NCBI RefSeq assembly: GCF_000975265.2
Contig: NZ_CP083405.1
Location: forward strand, 992,001 to 1,056,000
Length of the DNA stretch: 64,000 nucleotides
DNA from: Mycobacterium lepromatosis
GTDB lineage: Bacteria; Actinomycetota; Actinomycetes; Mycobacteriales; Mycobacteriaceae
Direction: 5' to 3'
The notes under the pieces were generated by a model, which did not search any database, was not told the DNA's origin, and was given only the letters and a program-made list of their open reading frames with translations. The position numbers and the translations under genes were made by a program. Shown piece by piece: positions 1 to 9,531 of this stretch (the stretch's first letter is position 1; each line of letters begins with the position of its first letter).

Positions 1-29
1 GAACTTAAGTACGTCAACGCAACCCAGCA

Positions 30-441
30 CCAATCGGGCAACCCACAACGGTGCAACAGCTGGGACACCTGGTGCTGCAAACCACTGAATACCTGCGCAC
101 ATTCAACTGGTACCTCCCCACCCTGGGAATGATCGTCAGCGATTTTCTGTTTTCCCTCGCAGCGCAACCGGTACCCCTTCATGAAGCTTCATCAGCTGCG
201 ATCACGACGTGACACCAAGTAATCCTCATACGCTGACCCTATCGTTGGGATCAGCGAACCACTGCCTGTACCTAGTACGCACGTGTGCGATCTAGATAGT
301 TTGACGGCCTGCGAATAACAGCTCGGCGCCAGTACCAAACACCTACCACACGAAGCACTGTCAATCGTCAGCGCGCTGCGCGCCGACAATGAATTCGATT
401 CCCACCGGCTGATGGTCCTGATGAAAGCAGCCAAGTCATGA
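30..441 (+). pseudogene. VOC-fold (glyoxalase/extradiol dioxygenase-like) gene, decayed
   Basis: Pieces of a vicinal-oxygen-chelate protein can be read in different plus-strand frames. Around 57-150 there is a segment with QLGHLVLQTT and NWYLPTLGMIVSDF, typical of a VOC beta-alpha-beta repeat with its metal His. Around 190-300 another frame gives HTLTLSLGSANHCLYLV, like the second metal-ligand region. A C-terminal stretch ending LMVLMKAAKS stops at 439-441. Frameshifts and stops separate the parts and the middle is shortened, so no product is expected. The stop overlaps the start of the next dead gene (ATGA at 438-441), as in a working operon. Such proteins cleave catechol-like rings; which substrate this one used cannot be told. 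Confidence 0.6.
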
Positions 442-1328
442 CCATCTCGATCCTGCGCACCGTTGACCCCTGGTGGGTGCAAATCACCCAGCGGCGCCGT
501 CAAAGTCGCTACCTATGCGGCAAGCACCGGTGAATTGCTGACTGACTGCGCAGCCAGCAACGCCGCAGCCGACGGCAATGACGCTGTGTCTGTTGAGAAC
601 CTTCAGTTTGTCTCGCCAGTGACCCCACCGCGCCGAGTTGTGGCCCAGATGCCCAACATCACACCACACGTCAAAGACTCTGGCATAGAATCGAAGACAA
701 TCCCTTTGAAGTTCCTCCGCAAGGTGTCGGGTTCGATCAGTGGGCCATTCGCCGACGTCATAAAACCCGATCACATTCCGTTTCGGGACTACGAGGTCAA
801 AATCATTTTAGTCATCTGCCGGGAGCTGCGCTTCGGTACCACTGTCACCGCAGTGAACTCGTGCGACTGCGTTGCAGGTCTGACAGTCACCAAGGATATG
901 CCTGCTCTCGACATCCAGCTTATCAAAACCCATTTCTACGAGGACAAATCGTATCCGACGTTTAATCCTATGGGCCCAGCACTGGTGCTGCTAGATGGCG
1001 ACGAGCAACGACCTGCGGCTGCGGTTGCAAGTCAACGGCCAAATACGCCCAGACATGATTTATTCATCGCTGCAAGGAGCTCACTCGGTTTCAGCACCTC
1101 CAACACAGAGATTTGGTGTTGACCGGCACGCCAATGAGCACTGTACTCCACCAAAAACTGTGCAAATCATCAGTTCTCTACTGCTGCCCGGGGTCAAGCG
1201 GAAGGCCTTCTTCAAGGGAGCAGGGCAACAAGGCCAAATACCTGGATCACGACAATATCGTTGAGATCAACATAGCCGCCGATCACACCGCGATCGACCT
1301 AGACACTCAACGTGCTGTGGTGCGGTAA
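438..1328 (+). pseudogene. Fumarylacetoacetate hydrolase (FAH) family gene, frameshifted
   Basis: The gene probably began at ATG 438 (MTISILRTVDPWW). After an early frameshift it continues in the frame of 463-1122, which has the FAH hallmarks: HVKDSGI, a conserved FRDYEVKIILVI metal-ligand stretch, and AGLTVTKDMPALDIQL. It then shifts to the frame of 995-1264 (LRLRLQVNGQIRPDMIY) and again to 1113-1328, with the family signature MVLTGTPMST and the C-terminal VEINIAADHTAID. At least three frameshifts make it non-functional. FAH-fold enzymes hydrolyse or isomerise C-C bonds of ring-fission products, which fits the dead dioxygenase before it and the dead hydroxylase after it. Confidence 0.75.
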
Positions 1329-1329
1329 A

Positions 1330-1925
1330 AGTGAACTGGTTACCCTGGCCCGTACCCGTCGTCAGCGCCTGCCCTACAGGTCTCACCGTGGCAAACTTAC
1401 TAGTTTAGTACAGCATATCGTGTCTGCGCTTCGAACGGTGGGAAATTGCATACCCACGATCCAAGGCGGTACACCTTGACGACGAGATAAGGTGGATAGT
1501 CGAACACCCGAGCATCAGCAATGAACTCACCACGATAACGCAGCAAGCGCTGAGCCTTCGGCTTGTCGACAAGGACTTGCGAACACGGGCTCAGTTTTAC
1601 CGCGATCCGACTCACAGCATGGCTTCTTGCAAGCCAACGTGTTCGATCAAACCGAACTTGAATAGCTTTTCCGTGTAAACCATTAAAAGCACAGATATTT
1701 TGCTTTCACAACAATGCTGAGGTCACTGACATTAGCCAGCGTGAACCCGGCGGTGCTCAAGTGAGGTTCATCGATCAGGTTAACGGCGGCAAGCACGTCA
1801 TTTACGTCTGTGGGTTGCGACGGGGCACAGTTCCTGCTCTCCCAGGTAACCGAACCTACCCCGTCAACATCAAACAGTTCCTCCAGCTCCGCTTGCTCCT
1901 CACTTACCCACGTGGCTGGTAGGAG
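1330..1925 (+). pseudogene. MhpA-like FAD-dependent aromatic hydroxylase gene, truncated and frameshifted
   Basis: From GTG 1330 the plus strand reads a degraded FAD-binding start (PVVSACPTGLTVANLL, where GxGPxG is expected), then RSKAVHLDDEIRWIVEH and ALSLRLVDKDLRTRAQFYRD, close to 3-(3-hydroxyphenyl)propionate hydroxylases. After frameshifts, fragments such as ANVFDQTELE, NAEVTDISQREPGGAQV, RFIDQVNGGKHVIYV and CDGAQFLL follow in the same order as in the family. The sequence fades by about 1925, so only the N-terminal half or less is visible. It follows the dead FAH gene closely. A short antisense reading frame at 1400-1615 is taken as a shadow. Confidence 0.6.
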
Positions 1926-2061
1926 TGGCTAGCTTCCTCGACAATCTATTAAACGGCGTATGCTGCGCTGTGAATCCTCCTCTGGCCACTTCGCGCCTAG
2001 ATTAAAAGGAACCGACCCAACAACTACGCTGCCAGGTAACGAAAGTAGCAGCCGGACGGAC

Positions 2062-2799
2062 TTAGTATGCTGCCTTCTTACGTTCGATGTCGGCCAATGC
2101 AGCAGCCAGTTCGGCGCGCTGCGCGGCCGATTGCTCCCAAAACAACTTTCGATTCTTGACCACCTTGGCCGGTGATCCGACCGCGATCGAATAGTCAGGG
2201 ATTACCCCACGAACCACAGCATGCGCTCCTAGCACGCAGCCCCTCCCGACTGAGGTGCCACGCAACACGGTCACCTTCGCAGCCATCCAGGTGTCCGGCC
2301 CAATGCGGACCGGAGACTTGACGATCCCCTGATCCTTGATCGGGATGTTGATGTCATCCATCCGGTGGTCAAAGTCGCATACGTAACACCAGTCGGCCAT
2401 CAACGCCGACGCACCAAGCTCGATGTCGAGATAACAGTTGATAACGTTATCCCGGCCCAGTACTACTTTGTCGCCGAACCGCAACGAACCCTCGTGCGCA
2501 CGGATCGTGTTCTTGTCACCGATGTGCACCCAGCGTCCAATCTCGAGCTGCGCGAGTTCGGGCGTCGCGTGAATCTCCACACCCTTACCCAAAAACACCA
2601 TACCGCGGGTGATGATATGTGGGTTAGCCAGCTTGAATTTCAGTAGCCGCCAATAACGCACCAGATACCAGGGGGTATAGGCACGGTTGGCCAACACCCA
2701 CTTCAGCGAGGCTAAAGTGAGGAACTTGGCCTGGCGCGGATCTCGCAACCGTGACCCGCGCCAGCGGCGATGAAGCGGTGCACTCCACATCGTCGTCAT
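2062..2799 (-). CDS. Left-handed beta-helix (hexapeptide) acyltransferase, Rv3034c-like
   Basis: An intact protein of 245 residues. From about residue 65 to 215 it shows the imperfect hexapeptide repeats of a left-handed beta helix, for example IGDKNTIRAHEG, FGDKVVLGRDNVIN and the C-terminal LGAHAVVRGVIPDYSIAVG followed by SPAKVVKNR, the usual ending of these acetyl/acyltransferases. A conserved FDHRMDDINIPI segment supplies the probable catalytic His. The acceptor is not known. The 5' part is basic and lacks a clear signal peptide. It lies divergent to the lipoprotein gene at 2979, with a 179-bp gap. Position matches Rv3034c of M. tuberculosis. Confidence 0.85.
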   Translation of the reverse strand: MTTMWSAPLHRRWRGSRLRDPRQAKFLTLASLKWVLANRAYTPWYLVRYWRLLKFKLANPHIITRGMVFLGKGVEIHATPELAQLEIGRWVHIGDKNTIRAHEGSLRFGDKVVLGRDNVINCYLDIELGASALMADWCYVCDFDHRMDDINIPIKDQGIVKSPVRIGPDTWMAAKVTVLRGTSVGRGCVLGAHAVVRGVIPDYSIAVGSPAKVVKNRKLFWEQSAAQRAELAAALADIERKKAAY

Positions 2800-2950
2800 G
2801 ACGGGACAGCTTAGCCCGGCAACGATGCGCGCCGAAACGGCGGGCGTGCCTACCTTCTAGCCAGAGGGCGGTAAAGCCAATCACGCGGGCGTGAGCCGCA
2901 ACGGGCTACCCTCACCTGTACTACTCGATCGCTGCATTGATTGAACGGCT

Positions 2951-2971
2951 GGGTCCGTCCGAACGGGACCC
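2951..2971. promoter_or_regulatory. Short inverted repeat upstream of the propeller lipoprotein gene
   Basis: GGGTCCGT (2951-2958) and ACGGGACCC (2963-2971) form a near-perfect stem with one bulge and a 4-nt loop, just before the ATG at 2979 in the divergent promoter region. It could be an operator or an mRNA hairpin. No known binding consensus was recognised. Confidence 0.3.
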
Positions 2972-2978
2972 ACGTTGA

Positions 2979-4334
2979 ATGAAGGATTTGAAAACCTGCG
3001 AAAGAATTACGGTGCGTGTCCACCATCTCTTCCCTAGACTTCGGCGTTGGTCGTCAGCGGCACTGACGACTGCACTCATGGTCGAGCTTGGCAGTTGCGG
3101 TAACACCGACTCTTGGGTCGACGCGTCGGCTGCTCAAGGCTGGCCAGCGCAATACGGCGACGCATCCAACAGCAGCTACACCGCAACCAGCGGCTCCACC
3201 AAGTTGGCGCTGCAGTGGACACGGTCAGTTAAAGGACGTTTGGCGGCCGGTCCGGCGCTTAGCGCGCGCGGATATCTCGCGATGAACGCACAGACTCAGG
3301 CCGGATGTTCGCTGATGGAGTGGGAGAACAACGACAACGGCCGGCAACGTTGGTGTGTTCGGTTGGTCCAAGGTGGCGGCTTCGGCGGTCCGTTGTTCGA
3401 CGGCTTCGACAATCTGTATGTCGGCGAACCCGGGACGATCTTTTCGTTCCCAGTGACGCAGTGGACACGCTGGCGACAGCCGGTGATCGGGATGCCGTCC
3501 ACCCCCCGCTTTCTCGACAACGGCCAACTGCTCGTCACCACGCACCTGGGGCAGGTGCTGGTTTTCGACACGCATCGCGGCATGGTGGTCGGTAGTCCAC
3601 TGGACCTGGTGGACGGCGTCAACCCGACCGACCCGACGCGCGGGTTGGCCGATTGCGTATCAGCTCAACAGAGCTGCCCGGTTGCGGCAGCCCCTGCCTA
3701 CTCGCCAGCCAGCCAGACGGTGGTGCTCGACCTCTGGCAGCCAGGCGCACCAGCCGCAGGGCTGGTCGGGCTGAAGTACCACCCAAGGCAGACGCCGCTG
3801 CTTGCCCGTTCATGGACCAGCGACGCCATTGGCGCCGGTGTACTCGCCAGCCCAGTCTTATCCGCCGACGGATCGACCGTCTACGTTAATGGCCGCGACC
3901 AGCGCCTGTGGGCACTGCACGCCGCCAACGGTAAACCGAAATGGTCGGTGCCACTGGAATTTCTGGCACAGACGCCGCCCGCAGTCACCCCGCAAGGATT
4001 GATCGTGTCCGGCGGCGGCCCCGACACTCGCCTAGCCGCGTTCAAGGATGCCGGTGACCACGCCCAGCAAATCTGGCGCCGCGACGACCTCACCCCATTG
4101 TCGACGTCGAGCCTGGCCGGTGTCAGCATCGGCTACACGGTGGTCAGCAGTCCACCCACAGCAGGCACACCTGGTATGTCGTTGCTGGCCTTCGATCCAC
4201 GCAACGGCCACACCCTCAACAGCTATCCGCTACCAGCAGCCACCGGATATCCCATCGGGGTATCGATCGCCAACAACCGCCGGGTGGTAACCGTCACCAG
4301 CGATGGCCAGATCTACAGTTTCGCGCCCACCTAG
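2979..4334 (+). CDS. Beta-propeller (PQQ-like repeat) lipoprotein, Rv3035-like
   Basis: Intact, 451 residues. A basic N-terminus and hydrophobic segment end in LGSC (Cys40), a good lipobox, so the mature protein is probably a lipid-anchored envelope protein. The rest has propeller-blade repeats of the PQQ/pyrrolo-quinoline type, such as SADGSTVYVNGRDQRLWALHAANGKPKWS-like strands and LLAFDPRNGHTLNSY. No enzymatic motif was found; these proteins often act as scaffolds. The ATG at 2979 lacks a clear ribosome-binding site. GTG 3012, preceded by a GAAAG at suitable spacing, would give a more usual lipoprotein signal peptide. Its stop touches the convergent gene with no gap. Confidence 0.8.
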   Translation: MKDLKTCERITVRVHHLFPRLRRWSSAALTTALMVELGSCGNTDSWVDASAAQGWPAQYGDASNSSYTATSGSTKLALQWTRSVKGRLAAGPALSARGYLAMNAQTQAGCSLMEWENNDNGRQRWCVRLVQGGGFGGPLFDGFDNLYVGEPGTIFSFPVTQWTRWRQPVIGMPSTPRFLDNGQLLVTTHLGQVLVFDTHRGMVVGSPLDLVDGVNPTDPTRGLADCVSAQQSCPVAAAPAYSPASQTVVLDLWQPGAPAAGLVGLKYHPRQTPLLARSWTSDAIGAGVLASPVLSADGSTVYVNGRDQRLWALHAANGKPKWSVPLEFLAQTPPAVTPQGLIVSGGGPDTRLAAFKDAGDHAQQIWRRDDLTPLSTSSLAGVSIGYTVVSSPPTAGTPGMSLLAFDPRNGHTLNSYPLPAATGYPIGVSIANNRRVVTVTSDGQIYSFAPT

Positions 4335-5015
4335 TCAGATCGCTAGCGGTGGGATAGCGCTGCGGGGTACCCGGACTTGAGTGGCACCGGCAAAGCCCGG
4401 CAACACCTCACCTTGGGGGAAGTAGAAGATCAGCTGGTCGTCGGTTATAGCAAAGTTCTGGTAGTGAGACGGGTCGAGGCTGATGGAAGGCAATATCGCT
4501 GCATCTATCGCGTACTGCCGTTCCAGCTCACGCTGAACGACCGGGAAGATGCGGTCTAGCGGCATCGTACCAGGTGCAAACAGCGTGTCGAAGGTGATGA
4601 GCTGGCCGGTCCCGAGGTTGTAGTTAAACGCCTTGTACCAGGTGGACGGACGTGCACCACCGAGGTCCTGGAAGAACTTGAGCACAACACTGCGGGTAGT
4701 GTGTGGCGGTTGACCGGAGCTGTGCTGTTCGGTCGTCGCGTCCATTTGGTAGGGGTACTCGCGCACCCCAGAACCCTGAGCTACGTTGACGAACCCATCG
4801 CGGTTTTGGGTGATGTAGTCGGTTAACGCCTGTTGGTCGGGATAATCGACGGGAAAGGTCAGGTTGAGAGTGTACGTGGGACCTGAAGCATAGACATGAC
4901 ACATCTCGGCCGTCTGGACACCACCTAAGCTCGCGCACGATGACGGCGCTGCGGCCGCCGGCCAGACCAGCAAAACCGCAGATGCTAATACCGCGGCCGC
5001 CATCAGATAACGCAT
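4335..5015 (-). CDS. Secreted RsiV-like/DUF3298-type protein, TB22.2 (Rv3036c)-like
   Basis: 226 residues from ATG 5015, chosen because a signal peptide follows at once (MRYLMAAAVLASAVLLVWP, cleavage near AAA-AP) and an AGGAC site lies about 9 nt upstream; the reading frame remains open further upstream to 5108. The mature protein has the layout of mycobacterial secreted antigens of this family: a tyrosine/proline-rich first half and a C-terminal RsiV-like domain with LGTGQLITFDTLFAPGT and LIFYFPQGEVLPGFAGA. The M. tuberculosis counterpart is reported as a secreted protein with esterase activity, a point recalled rather than visible here. It converges head-on with the lipoprotein gene. Confidence 0.8.
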   Translation of the reverse strand: MRYLMAAAVLASAVLLVWPAAAAPSSCASLGGVQTAEMCHVYASGPTYTLNLTFPVDYPDQQALTDYITQNRDGFVNVAQGSGVREYPYQMDATTEQHSSGQPPHTTRSVVLKFFQDLGGARPSTWYKAFNYNLGTGQLITFDTLFAPGTMPLDRIFPVVQRELERQYAIDAAILPSISLDPSHYQNFAITDDQLIFYFPQGEVLPGFAGATQVRVPRSAIPPLAI

Positions 5016-5089
5016 CGTCGAATTGTCCTCGCAGACCACATGAAGTCGGGTCGCCTCGCAAAGTGACCACCGCCAGCGTACCCGGGTAT

Positions 5090-5640
5090 TACCCACGACA
5101 GGCGGCAAGCAAAAGCCACCGCATTACTGGTGGGTCCCGAACCGATGCGGGTGATGACCACGGACAGTGACCGGTTGACGCGTAGCCGCAGCGTATCAAG
5201 GTCGACCTGAACACCTGCTAACCAGGATCTCCAACGCACCATAGTCCAGTACCGACAGTGCCTGCCACAGCCAACGCTCATCTAACCGCAGCTGTTCAAG
5301 CACTTCGAAACCCCGAACGATGGGCGAAAACCGCTCCCCGAACAGATAGGCAATACATGGGGGTCGAGTTGCCACAGTCCGTGCCACGCTCCGTAGTGAC
5401 TTGCCAGCCTAGGCCCCGCACCACGACACCGTCGGGGTCGACGACCCATCGCCCGTAGGGCCAACACCGAGCAGTGGTCGGACTTCGCGTCAGTGATCTG
5501 TTCAGCGCTATCGCGCATGCTGGCTCGGCGGCGCACACTCGGATCAGCCAGCTCGGCCGATCACAGACACGCCTCCCGAACCGAACCGCGGTGACCGCGG
5601 TGTGACGTCAACTCTAAATTTCCGCATCGAAATCCAAGCC
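5090..5640 (-). pseudogene. SAM methyltransferase with THUMP-like C-terminus (Rv3037c-like), decayed
   Basis: On the minus strand, in order from 5640 downwards, pieces in three frames resemble the C-terminal half of Rv3037c: SVRRRASMRDSAEQITDA, RWVVDPDGVVVRG, HYGAWHGLWQLDPH, VRGFEVLEQLRLDERW, ALSVLDYGALEILV and SLSVVITRIGSGP. Several frameshifts separate them. The N-terminal methyltransferase domain was not found, so it is either deleted or too degraded to see. It sits where Rv3037c is expected, between the TB22.2-like gene and the Rv3038c-like methyltransferase. Confidence 0.65.
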
Positions 5641-5649
5641 GCGTATCTG

Positions 5650-6870
5650 GCCGAAATCGATTCCGGGAGAACCCTTTATGACTAGGTCTTGGCTTCCGTG
5701 CGAGCCAGTATTGAACGGTGCATCGCTGGGGTAATTGAAGCCTAGGGTGTTGTTGGTTTTGTGTGGTTGAGGGGTGTGGTGGGTTATGTGGTGGGGATCG
5801 GTGGTGTGGGTTGTGTTGGTGGTTTAGGGTTGGTCGCGGCGTAGGTGGGCTGCTTGCAAGGGCCGCCGAGTAGTTGGTGTTGGTCACCGGCCGCGACATC
5901 GAAGCTGGCGATGCTGGGGGTGCGTCTGGTGTGGCGGGTGGCCGGGGATCAGTTGCGCTTTTCTGGTGATGTGTTAGCCCGCCACGCGCACAAGTCACCA
6001 GATCACGCCGTGGATGGCTTTTATCTTCCTTCCGCGGTCGATCCCCACAAAAAGTCAAGTACTGCCCTAGGCTAGAGCACCGCCGTACGCGTCATCACCG
6101 GCTGCGAGGTCATCGACGAACTGTGAAACCAACACGGCACCAACACAGCCGGGGGCACACCGGCTGGCCGAGGGCCGGTGAACAAACAGACACCCCACAG
6201 CCATAGCATGCACCCGAAAGCGCCCCCAACACCCAGCGCCAACAAGATCTAGGCTAGCCCACCAAACTCCCGACCGTATCGGCCAGCGATGGCACACCAG
6301 AACACTACTTCACCTGCCACCTATGAAACCGACCAACAATTCCTGCCACAAACACCAACACCCCCGGCCACCACACAACAACGTGAGATCGCAGATCCCG
6401 GGAACCGCTGCAACTATGTGCAGGCCTTGAACTCGCGATGATTACGGAACACGCTCCAGGTGAGTGCCGCGCCGACGAAGAGCACACCCACCGTTCAGAT
6501 GGCATAGCTGCGTAGCGCGGCGAGTTCTGCGCCGAAGAGCAGGCCGCATCGTGGACAACACGACCGGCCAGCCGTTTCGCCCGGTGTAGGACCACCGGCG
6601 TAGTAGTCGCCTATTTGCAATGCCTCGTCGGTGAATAGCCAGCCGAGATACCGCCTAACCCGGCCAGCCTGTCGAGGACGCTGCCGCACAGCAGCGTTAT
6701 CTCCCACCAGGACAGGGACATGGTCACCGAACCTAAGCACGTACCGCAGCGGTGTCGGCAATCCGGGTGGTGTCGGTCAGCTCGAATTCGTCGACGTCTC
6801 GAAGCATCGCAGCACGCAATTGCGACCAGCCGGTAGCTGACATCATCGAGCTTGAAGGTCAGGCCAACAC
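5650..6870. other. 1.2 kb without an intact gene; GT-rich tract at 5750-5840; unassigned remnants
   Basis: The plus strand is strikingly G+T rich at about 5750-5840, with runs of GTG, GGTT and TGTG and almost no C. No similar coding sequence was recognised. On the minus strand from 6870 down to about 6480, fragments such as KLDDVSYRLVAIACCDAS, RFGDHVPVLVGDNAAVRQ and GRVRRYLGWLFTDEALQIGD look protein-like across frames, suggesting a decayed gene, but I do not recognise the family. In M. tuberculosis Rv3037c and Rv3038c are adjacent, so this stretch is extra or rearranged. Confidence 0.4.
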
Positions 6871-7854
6871 TCAGGATGGTTTGACCCCGGTGATCATCAC
6901 GTTGTAGAACCAGCTCTTCGGTATGACCCGCCGCCACACGTTGACATCTACCCAGCTAAGGGTCTTCCAGCTGGTGAATGCGAAACGTGCCCAGCCCCAG
7001 CCTAGTTTGCCCGGCGGCATCGTCGACTCGAAAGTGCGCAGCGGCCAGCCCAGCATCGCGGCAGTGAACTCCTCGGTGACGGTCTCAACCTGCACAGCGC
7101 CGGCATTGATTGCCATCGTCTCTAAAACTTTCGGTTCGAAAGTGTGCAAGTCGACCACCCACTCCAAAGCCGCCGCACGCGAGTTATCGTCGATCTCGAC
7201 CTGTGTACGACGCCAGGAGCTTAACCCCGGCAACTGCACCGCGCGGATGGTGGCCTTCCACGTCAGGTCCGCAAACGCACGGGCGTACCGGTTGCCGACG
7301 TTGGTAGGCTCGCCCGCGAACACAAACCGGCCGCCCGGCTTCAGCACTCGCAGCACCTCGCGCAGCGACAACTCGACATCGGGAATGTGGTGCAGCACCG
7401 CGTGCCCCACCACCAGTTCGAAGGTGTTGTCGTCATACGGGATACTCTCGGCGTCGGCTACCCGACCATTGATGTCCAATCCAAGCGACTGCCCGTTGCG
7501 GGTGGCGATCTTGACCATACCGGGTGAGAGGTCGGTGACAGATCCACGCCGGGCGACACCGGACTGGATCAGGTTGAGCAGGAAGAAACCGGTACCGCAA
7601 CCCAGTTCCAGGGCGGAATCATAGGGCAGTTCGGTGAATACCTCATCGGGCACGATGGCATCGAAGCAGTGCCGCACGTAGTCGATGCAGCGCTGGTCGT
7701 AGGAGATCGACCACTTTTCGTCGTAGTTCTCAGCTTCCCAGTCGTGGTAGAGCACCTGGGCGAGCTTGCTGTCCTTCCGGGCCGCAGCTACTTGCTCCGC
7801 AGTGGCATGCGGATTGGGCGCAGCATTTGCGGGGATTTCCGTACTCCTCGTCAT
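6871..7854 (-). CDS. Class I SAM-dependent methyltransferase, Rv3038c-like
   Basis: 327 residues from ATG 7854, the same size as the M. tuberculosis protein as I recall it. The frame is open upstream to 8085, but that part overlaps echA17 and reads like noise. SAM-binding motif I is clear: ALELGCGTGFFLLNL, followed by VTDLSPGMVKIATRNG (motif II acidic residue), the DNTFELVVGHAVLHHI loop and LREVLRVLKPGGRFVFAGEP. It is a UbiE/COQ5-like small-molecule methyltransferase with a C-terminal extension of about 130 residues; the substrate is unknown. It ends a minus-strand run and starts 31 nt after the echA17 stop, so it is probably co-transcribed. Confidence 0.9.
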   Translation of the reverse strand: MTRSTEIPANAAPNPHATAEQVAAARKDSKLAQVLYHDWEAENYDEKWSISYDQRCIDYVRHCFDAIVPDEVFTELPYDSALELGCGTGFFLLNLIQSGVARRGSVTDLSPGMVKIATRNGQSLGLDINGRVADAESIPYDDNTFELVVGHAVLHHIPDVELSLREVLRVLKPGGRFVFAGEPTNVGNRYARAFADLTWKATIRAVQLPGLSSWRRTQVEIDDNSRAAALEWVVDLHTFEPKVLETMAINAGAVQVETVTEEFTAAMLGWPLRTFESTMPPGKLGWGWARFAFTSWKTLSWVDVNVWRRVIPKSWFYNVMITGVKPS

Positions 7855-7885
7855 GAAGGGCAGCCTAACGGCTGCCCGGATCACC

Positions 7886-8647
7886 TTATTCGCGGCCGCC
7901 GCCCAGTGACGAAGAGGGCTGAGCAGCGGCGAACACCTCGACATAACGGCGACGTTCGGCAGCGATCCGTTCAGCCGGTTCCAGATCGAAAATCTCGTTG
8001 ATGCCGGCTTTGGCAGCGGCCAGCGCGTGCGGCAGGCCGCCGAGGAAGCGGCGCGCCCACACTGCGGCGGCGTCATACACGTCATCGGGAGCCACCATGT
8101 CGTCGATCAGGCCCAATGCCAAGGCTTCCGCCGCATCAAAGAAGCGCCCACTGCACACCAGGTCCTTGGCCTTGCTAACGCCGGCCACGCGGGTCAGTCG
8201 GGCCAATCCACCGCCATCCGGGAGCAGATCGGCTAGGGTATCGGTCGCGCTGAACTTCACGTTGTCGCCGCTGACTCGCCAATCGGCAGCCAGGGCCAAC
8301 GTCAGGCCCGCTCCCAGCGCGTATCCGGTAATCGCGGCCACGGTCGGCTTGGGGATCGCCGCTACGGCGTCAACAGCCTGGCGGCGGATCTCGGCAGCGA
8401 CGCCAGCCTCCACCGCGGTCAGAGTCCGCAGCTCTTGCATGTCGTCGCCGGCGGAGAAAATCTCGTGGCCGCCGAACAAGATAACCGCAGCAACGTCGTC
8501 GCGACGTCCAAGCTCGTCGGCAGCCACCGCTATTTCCCGGTAAAACTGACGTGTCATCGCGTTGGTGGGCGGTCGAGAGAGAATCAACATGGCCAGGCCA
8601 GCATCCTGCGAGCTGTCGCTGACCACAATATTGACGAATTCACTCAT
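7886..8647 (-). CDS. echA17: Enoyl-CoA hydratase/isomerase family protein EchA17
   Basis: 253 residues, intact. It has the crotonase fold signature: the oxyanion-hole segment [20 protein letters not shown] and a second loop [28 protein letters not shown]. The two catalytic glutamates of classical hydratases are not obvious. At the second position the sequence is [19 protein letters not shown], with Asp-Gly where Glu often lies, so it may be an isomerase or another crotonase activity. The start overlaps the stop of the NUDIX gene by 4 nt (ATGA), indicating translational coupling. Position matches Rv3039c. Confidence 0.9.
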   Translation of the reverse strand: MSEFVNIVVSDSSQDAGLAMLILSRPPTNAMTRQFYREIAVAADELGRRDDVAAVILFGGHEIFSAGDDMQELRTLTAVEAGVAAEIRRQAVDAVAAIPKPTVAAITGYALGAGLTLALAADWRVSGDNVKFSATDTLADLLPDGGGLARLTRVAGVSKAKDLVCSGRFFDAAEALALGLIDDMVAPDDVYDAAAVWARRFLGGLPHALAAAKAGINEIFDLEPAERIAAERRRYVEVFAAAQPSSSLGGGRE

Positions 8648-9531
8648 GACGAGCGCATAGGTCGAGGATGTTGACCGGCTGTGCCTGGCTTCGCCGCGCT
8701 CGAGCTCATCACTGCGGCTACCGTGGACGATCCACCGGAAATCCGCGCCTGACTATAACGATCGTAGTCGAAAAACTCGATCTCCCAGTTGTCGCGCCGC
8801 TTCGCCAGGTGTGGCTGCACCGAAACAATCTGGCGTTCGACGGCCAGCACATCGGCTACGGTGTGGCCGATCAGCGCGTCCAACTGTGTCCAGGTCGGGG
8901 GAAGCAGGAAGTTACGGCCGGACGCGAAGTCATCAACCGCCGCCTGGGGAGTCATCCAAGCGGCACGATCGGATTCGGTGTTCTCCCCGTCGGCGCGCTG
9001 CCCCTCCGGCAACGCCCCCACAAAGAAGTAGGTGTCGTAGCGGCGGGTCAGCTCGGCCTCTGGGGTAACCCAGTTGGCCCACGGCCGCAGCAGGTCGGAT
9101 CGCAGCACTAGATTTTCGCGGTGCAGGAAGTCCGCGAACGACAGTGTCCGGTCGACCAGAGCGCGGCGAGTCTCGCCGTACACCGAAGTGTCTGTAACAA
9201 TGCTGCTTGGTGACGAAAGCGACTGGCCGGCCAGCCCAGCGAACAACACCCCCGTCTCCTCGAACGTCTCGCGCGCAGCGGCGCAGACCAGCGCTTCAGC
9301 CAGATCCGCTGCGACGCCGAACCGTTGCGCCCACCACGCCGGCGACGGCCCGGCCCACGCGATGTCAACATTGCGATCGCGATCGTCGACACCGCCACCG
9401 GGAAACACCATCCCCCCGGCAGCGAACTCCATCGCTGCATGCCGGCGCATCAAAAAAACGGTTAAGCCTTCTGGGCTATCTGGAATTTCCCGGACCAGCA
9501 TCACGGTCGCCGCCGGTCGCGGTGGCGTCAT
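8644..9531 (-). CDS. NUDIX hydrolase family protein, Rv3040c-like
   Basis: 295 residues. The Nudix box is recognisable: [14 protein letters not shown] followed, after an insertion of about 35 residues, by [15 protein letters not shown], giving the RExxEExG core that binds Mg and hydrolyses nucleoside-diphosphate-X bonds. The N-terminal [20 protein letters not shown] strand is typical of the long actinobacterial NUDT19-like subgroup, some of which act on CoA esters. That would suit its place beside echA17, but this is inference. It overlaps echA17 downstream and the ABC ATPase upstream by 4 nt each. Confidence 0.85.
   Translation of the reverse strand: MTPPRPAATVMLVREIPDSPEGLTVFLMRRHAAMEFAAGGMVFPGGGVDDRDRNVDIAWAGPSPAWWAQRFGVAADLAEALVCAAARETFEETGVLFAGLAGQSLSSPSSIVTDTSVYGETRRALVDRTLSFADFLHRENLVLRSDLLRPWANWVTPEAELTRRYDTYFFVGALPEGQRADGENTESDRAAWMTPQAAVDDFASGRNFLLPPTWTQLDALIGHTVADVLAVERQIVSVQPHLAKRRDNWEIEFFDYDRYSQARISGGSSTVAAVMSSSAAKPGTAGQHPRPMRSS

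Noticed and set aside
5561..6058. 165-codon minus-strand Pro/His-rich frame
   Set aside because: It is the complement of the GT-rich tract; the repetitive composition explains the open frame.
7855..8085. N-terminal extension of the methyltransferase to 8085
   Set aside because: It overlaps echA17 in another frame and the 327-residue start at 7854 matches the known length.
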